Origin: JANYHY01 sp043784605
Lineage (GTDB): Bacteria; Myxococcota_A; Polyangia; Polyangiales; Polyangiaceae
Assembly (NCBI GenBank): GCA_043784605.1
Contig: JAYVYD010000399.1
Span: forward strand, 1-14,955
Direction of reading: 5' to 3'
Length of the DNA: 14,955 bases
Made by a program: the position numbers and the translations under genes. The notes under the pieces are model-generated. The model saw nothing but the letters and a program-made list of their open reading frames with translations, ran no database searches and was not told the origin of the DNA. Positions 13,421 through 14,955 of this stretch are shown in pieces. Positions within the stretch are counted from its first letter, which is position 1; every line of letters starts with the position of its first letter.

Positions 13421-13779
13421 CTACAGGCACGTCACGTTGAGCGTCGCGTCCACGCCGCTGATCTTACCGCCGGGGTCCGCGGTGCACGTCAAGTTGGCCG
13501 GTTGCGAGAGCACGGTCACGGCGAACGCGCTTCCGTCGCTGCTCTGGGTCGCGAACGAGTAGGTACCGTCGACTGAAGCGGGCAGGTCGTCCGCGCCGTT
13601 GTCTTGGAGCACGAGCCCTGAGCCCTGCTCACCCGCAACCGCGACCTTGACCTTGACCGTGTACATGTTCGTCGTGCACGTGATCGAGACGTTGGTGACA
13701 TCCGATGACACCGTCATGTCCGCGCCCTTCGCGGCGACACAGGTCTGGGTCGGCCCGCGCTCGTTGACCGCGAGATCGC
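13421..13779 (-). pseudogene. Truncated fragment of a secreted Ig-like tandem-repeat protein
   Basis: The minus-strand frame ending at the TAG at 13423-13421 encodes about one and a half modules of a repeat found in bacterial surface proteins. It has the tail of one module (TQTCVAAKGADMTVSSD, then VTNVSITCTTN) and a full one (VKVAVAGEQGSGLVLQDNG, then YSFATQSSDGSAFAVTVLSQ, then DATLNVTCL). The frame has no signal peptide and no plausible start: it runs without a break into the 3' end of the CPBP protease gene, whose stop is at 13780. The first ATG in the fragment is at 13717, in the middle of a module. The 5' part of the original gene has therefore been lost, probably by the rearrangement that placed the protease gene here. 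Confidence 0.7.
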
Positions 13780-14478
13780 TCAGTAGAGCCCGTACCCTCG
13801 GCCGAGCATCTCGGTGAACAGGTTGCACATCACGTGGAACGCGATGGACGCGCCGACGCCTCCGGTGCGCGCGCGCATCCAGCCGAAGACGAGGGAAGGG
13901 AAGAACACGGCGAGCCGCGCCGGCGCGTGGATGGTCAAGACATGGCCGATCGCGAATATGGCACTAGCGATCAACAGCCCTGGTCCTACCCGAGCACCGA
14001 AGAGGTTCAGTTTTGCCTCGAAGGCGTCGTCGAAACGAGTCTGGAGATAGCCTCGATAGAACGCCTCTTCTGGCAGCGCGACCAACACGACTTGGCCCAA
14101 GACGAGGTTGGCCGTCTCCCACGGCTGCAGAGCGATGGAGAAGTGCTCGCCCGGCTTCCACCACCAGCGCCAACCGAAATAGAACATGGGGAACGAGACC
14201 GCCGCGAACGCGAGGGCCCAGCCTATCGCGCGCAATGCTTGACCCATCAATGGTCGAAAGGCGATCGGTGCGCCGAGCATGAGCCCGCCGAGACTGACGC
14301 CGCAGCGCTTGACCTCGTCGTCTGCGCGACGCCACACGAGGCCCCATACAGCAGCCAAGAATACGAGCCCCACGAACGTGCCGGAGTGATCCTTCGGGAC
14401 GAACATGGTTCCGATCGTCACCACTACCGTGACGAACACGGCCGAGCCGGCGGCCTCGATCAGCGGCGCGCGGCGCAT
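13780..14478 (-). CDS. CPBP-family intramembrane glutamic endopeptidase
   Basis: The 232-residue polytopic membrane protein has about six to eight hydrophobic segments and the three CPBP (Abi/Rce1-like) motifs: EEAFYR at 137-142 in the context LPEEAFYRGYLQ, FAIGH at 175-179, and HVMCN at 215-219. These give the catalytic Glu pair, Arg, and the two His with Asn typical of active members. CPBP proteases cut substrates within the membrane; in myxobacteria some members (myxosortases) are proposed to process MYXO-CTERM surface proteins, and length and context would allow that, but no MYXO-CTERM protein is in this window. The ATG at 14478 lies one base after the stop of the upstream propeller-like gene, so the pair is an operon. 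The 3' end abuts a gene fragment. Confidence 0.92.
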   Translation of the reverse strand: MRRAPLIEAAGSAVFVTVVVTIGTMFVPKDHSGTFVGLVFLAAVWGLVWRRADDEVKRCGVSLGGLMLGAPIAFRPLMGQALRAIGWALAFAAVSFPMFYFGWRWWWKPGEHFSIALQPWETANLVLGQVVLVALPEEAFYRGYLQTRFDDAFEAKLNLFGARVGPGLLIASAIFAIGHVLTIHAPARLAVFFPSLVFGWMRARTGGVGASIAFHVMCNLFTEMLGRGYGLY

Positions 14479-14479
14479 G

Positions 14480-14955
14480 TCAGGGAGCGCAGACGAGCTT
14501 GCTCACGAACGCCTCGGTGTGGCCCGCTTCGACGTCTTGCCACGCGAGGTACCACTCGCCCTTCTTGCCTGCGACGATCGTGGGTCGGCTCGTGTCTGCC
14601 GTGATCTTGGCGAAGGTGCTCGGTGTCGCGACGCCGTCGCGCGTGAGCGTGCCGACTCTGATGGTCCCTTTTTCGTAATAGGCGACGAGGACCTGACCCT
14701 CGGCCGACACGCCGAGCGAGGGGCGGCTGCCGTTTTGCGCGAACTTCTTGCGCCAAATCACCTTGCCCTGCGACGGCTCCACGAGAGCCGCCCACGCGCC
14801 GGTGCTGTTGTTCATTCCCTCGCCGTTCCACACCACGAAGCAGCCCTCGGTGCCGCACTCGATGGCGGGCGCGTCTCCGGGAACCCTGTCTTCGCTGACG
14901 GGTTTGACGTCGCCGAGTTCGCGATCTTTCTTGGGCTTGCCGATCACGGTCGGCT
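14480..14955 (-). CDS. C-terminal part of a secreted beta-propeller-like protein (5' end beyond the window)
   Basis: The minus-strand frame is open to the right edge and ends with TGA at 14482-14480. The visible 158 or so codons read as repeated four-stranded blades: IECGTEGCFVVWNGEG, then SRPSLGVSAEGQVLVAYYEK, then SRPTIVAGKKGEWYLAWQD. The spacing of the Pro-x-[IL]-x6-8-G-x-[WV] pattern is that of propeller repeats in myxobacterial extracellular and lipoprotein genes. A GTG at 14947 exists but lies in mid-domain, so the real start is outside the window. Cys in CGTEGC and VCAP could form disulphides, supporting export. It is cotranscribed with the CPBP protease one base downstream. Confidence 0.7.
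   Translation of the reverse strand, partial: PTVIGKPKKDRELGDVKPVSEDRVPGDAPAIECGTEGCFVVWNGEGMNNSTGAWAALVEPSQGKVIWRKKFAQNGSRPSLGVSAEGQVLVAYYEKGTIRVGTLTRDGVATPSTFAKITADTSRPTIVAGKKGEWYLAWQDVEAGHTEAFVSKLVCAP

Noticed and set aside
1..14955. tRNA or rRNA genes
   Set aside because: No cloverleaf with a conserved T-loop and no rRNA-like stretch was recognised on reading both strands; a covariance search would settle it.

Overview
The window is GC-rich DNA (roughly 60-65% by eye) with a dense, mostly overlapping gene layout. It is rich in secreted lipoproteins, Cys-rich domains, a TonB-dependent receptor with an unusual N-terminus and cytochrome-like lipoproteins. This fits a Gram-negative deltaproteobacterium of the Myxococcota (myxobacterial) type. 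That assignment is inference from gene style; no rRNA or other marker gene is present.

Layout. (1) 1-946, minus: the N-terminal two thirds or so of a PIN-PhoH ATPase, running off the left edge. (2) 997-2097, plus: a DUF1704/MATCAP-like zinc carboxypeptidase homologue, divergent from phoH. (3) 6854-2045, minus: a tightly coupled three-gene operon made of a TonB-dependent receptor carrying its own TonB C-terminal-like domain, an unknown lipoprotein, and a lipoprotein with a probable lysozyme-like fold and a Cys-rich tail. The cistrons join as TAATG and TAGTG. (4) 6954-8297, plus: a small membrane-anchored protein and fmt (methionyl-tRNA formyltransferase). (5) 8455-13288, plus: a six-gene envelope operon. 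It holds a lipoprotein with a CX3CH motif, a DUF4266 mini-lipoprotein, a DUF3570 outer-membrane barrel, a lipoprotein with two CXXCH haem motifs, a lipoprotein with a CX4CH motif, and a TPR plus beta-barrel protein. (6) 13289-13779: a scar region with a broken copy of the fmt 3' end and a truncated Ig-like repeat fragment. (7) 14955-13780, minus: a propeller-like secreted protein entering from the right edge, followed by a CPBP intramembrane protease.

Three things stand out. First, the envelope operon is bracketed by a direct repeat of the last 39 codons of fmt (8181-8297 and 13289-13405). The second copy starts at the base after the operon's last stop codon, so the operon looks like a module inserted at the fmt 3' end. 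Second, the operon's content suggests an undescribed outer-membrane redox or haem system: up to three cytochrome-like lipoproteins with different haem-motif spacings, placed around a DUF4266/DUF3570 pair and a second barrel. Third, two lipoprotein genes (3055-4212 and 10995-11753) each have a repetitive element wedged in frame between a well-supported start codon and the hydrophobic core of the signal peptide. One element is a 97-bp inverted-repeat element and the other a 54-bp tandem hairpin array.

No tRNA, rRNA, CRISPR array, integrase or transposase gene was found.
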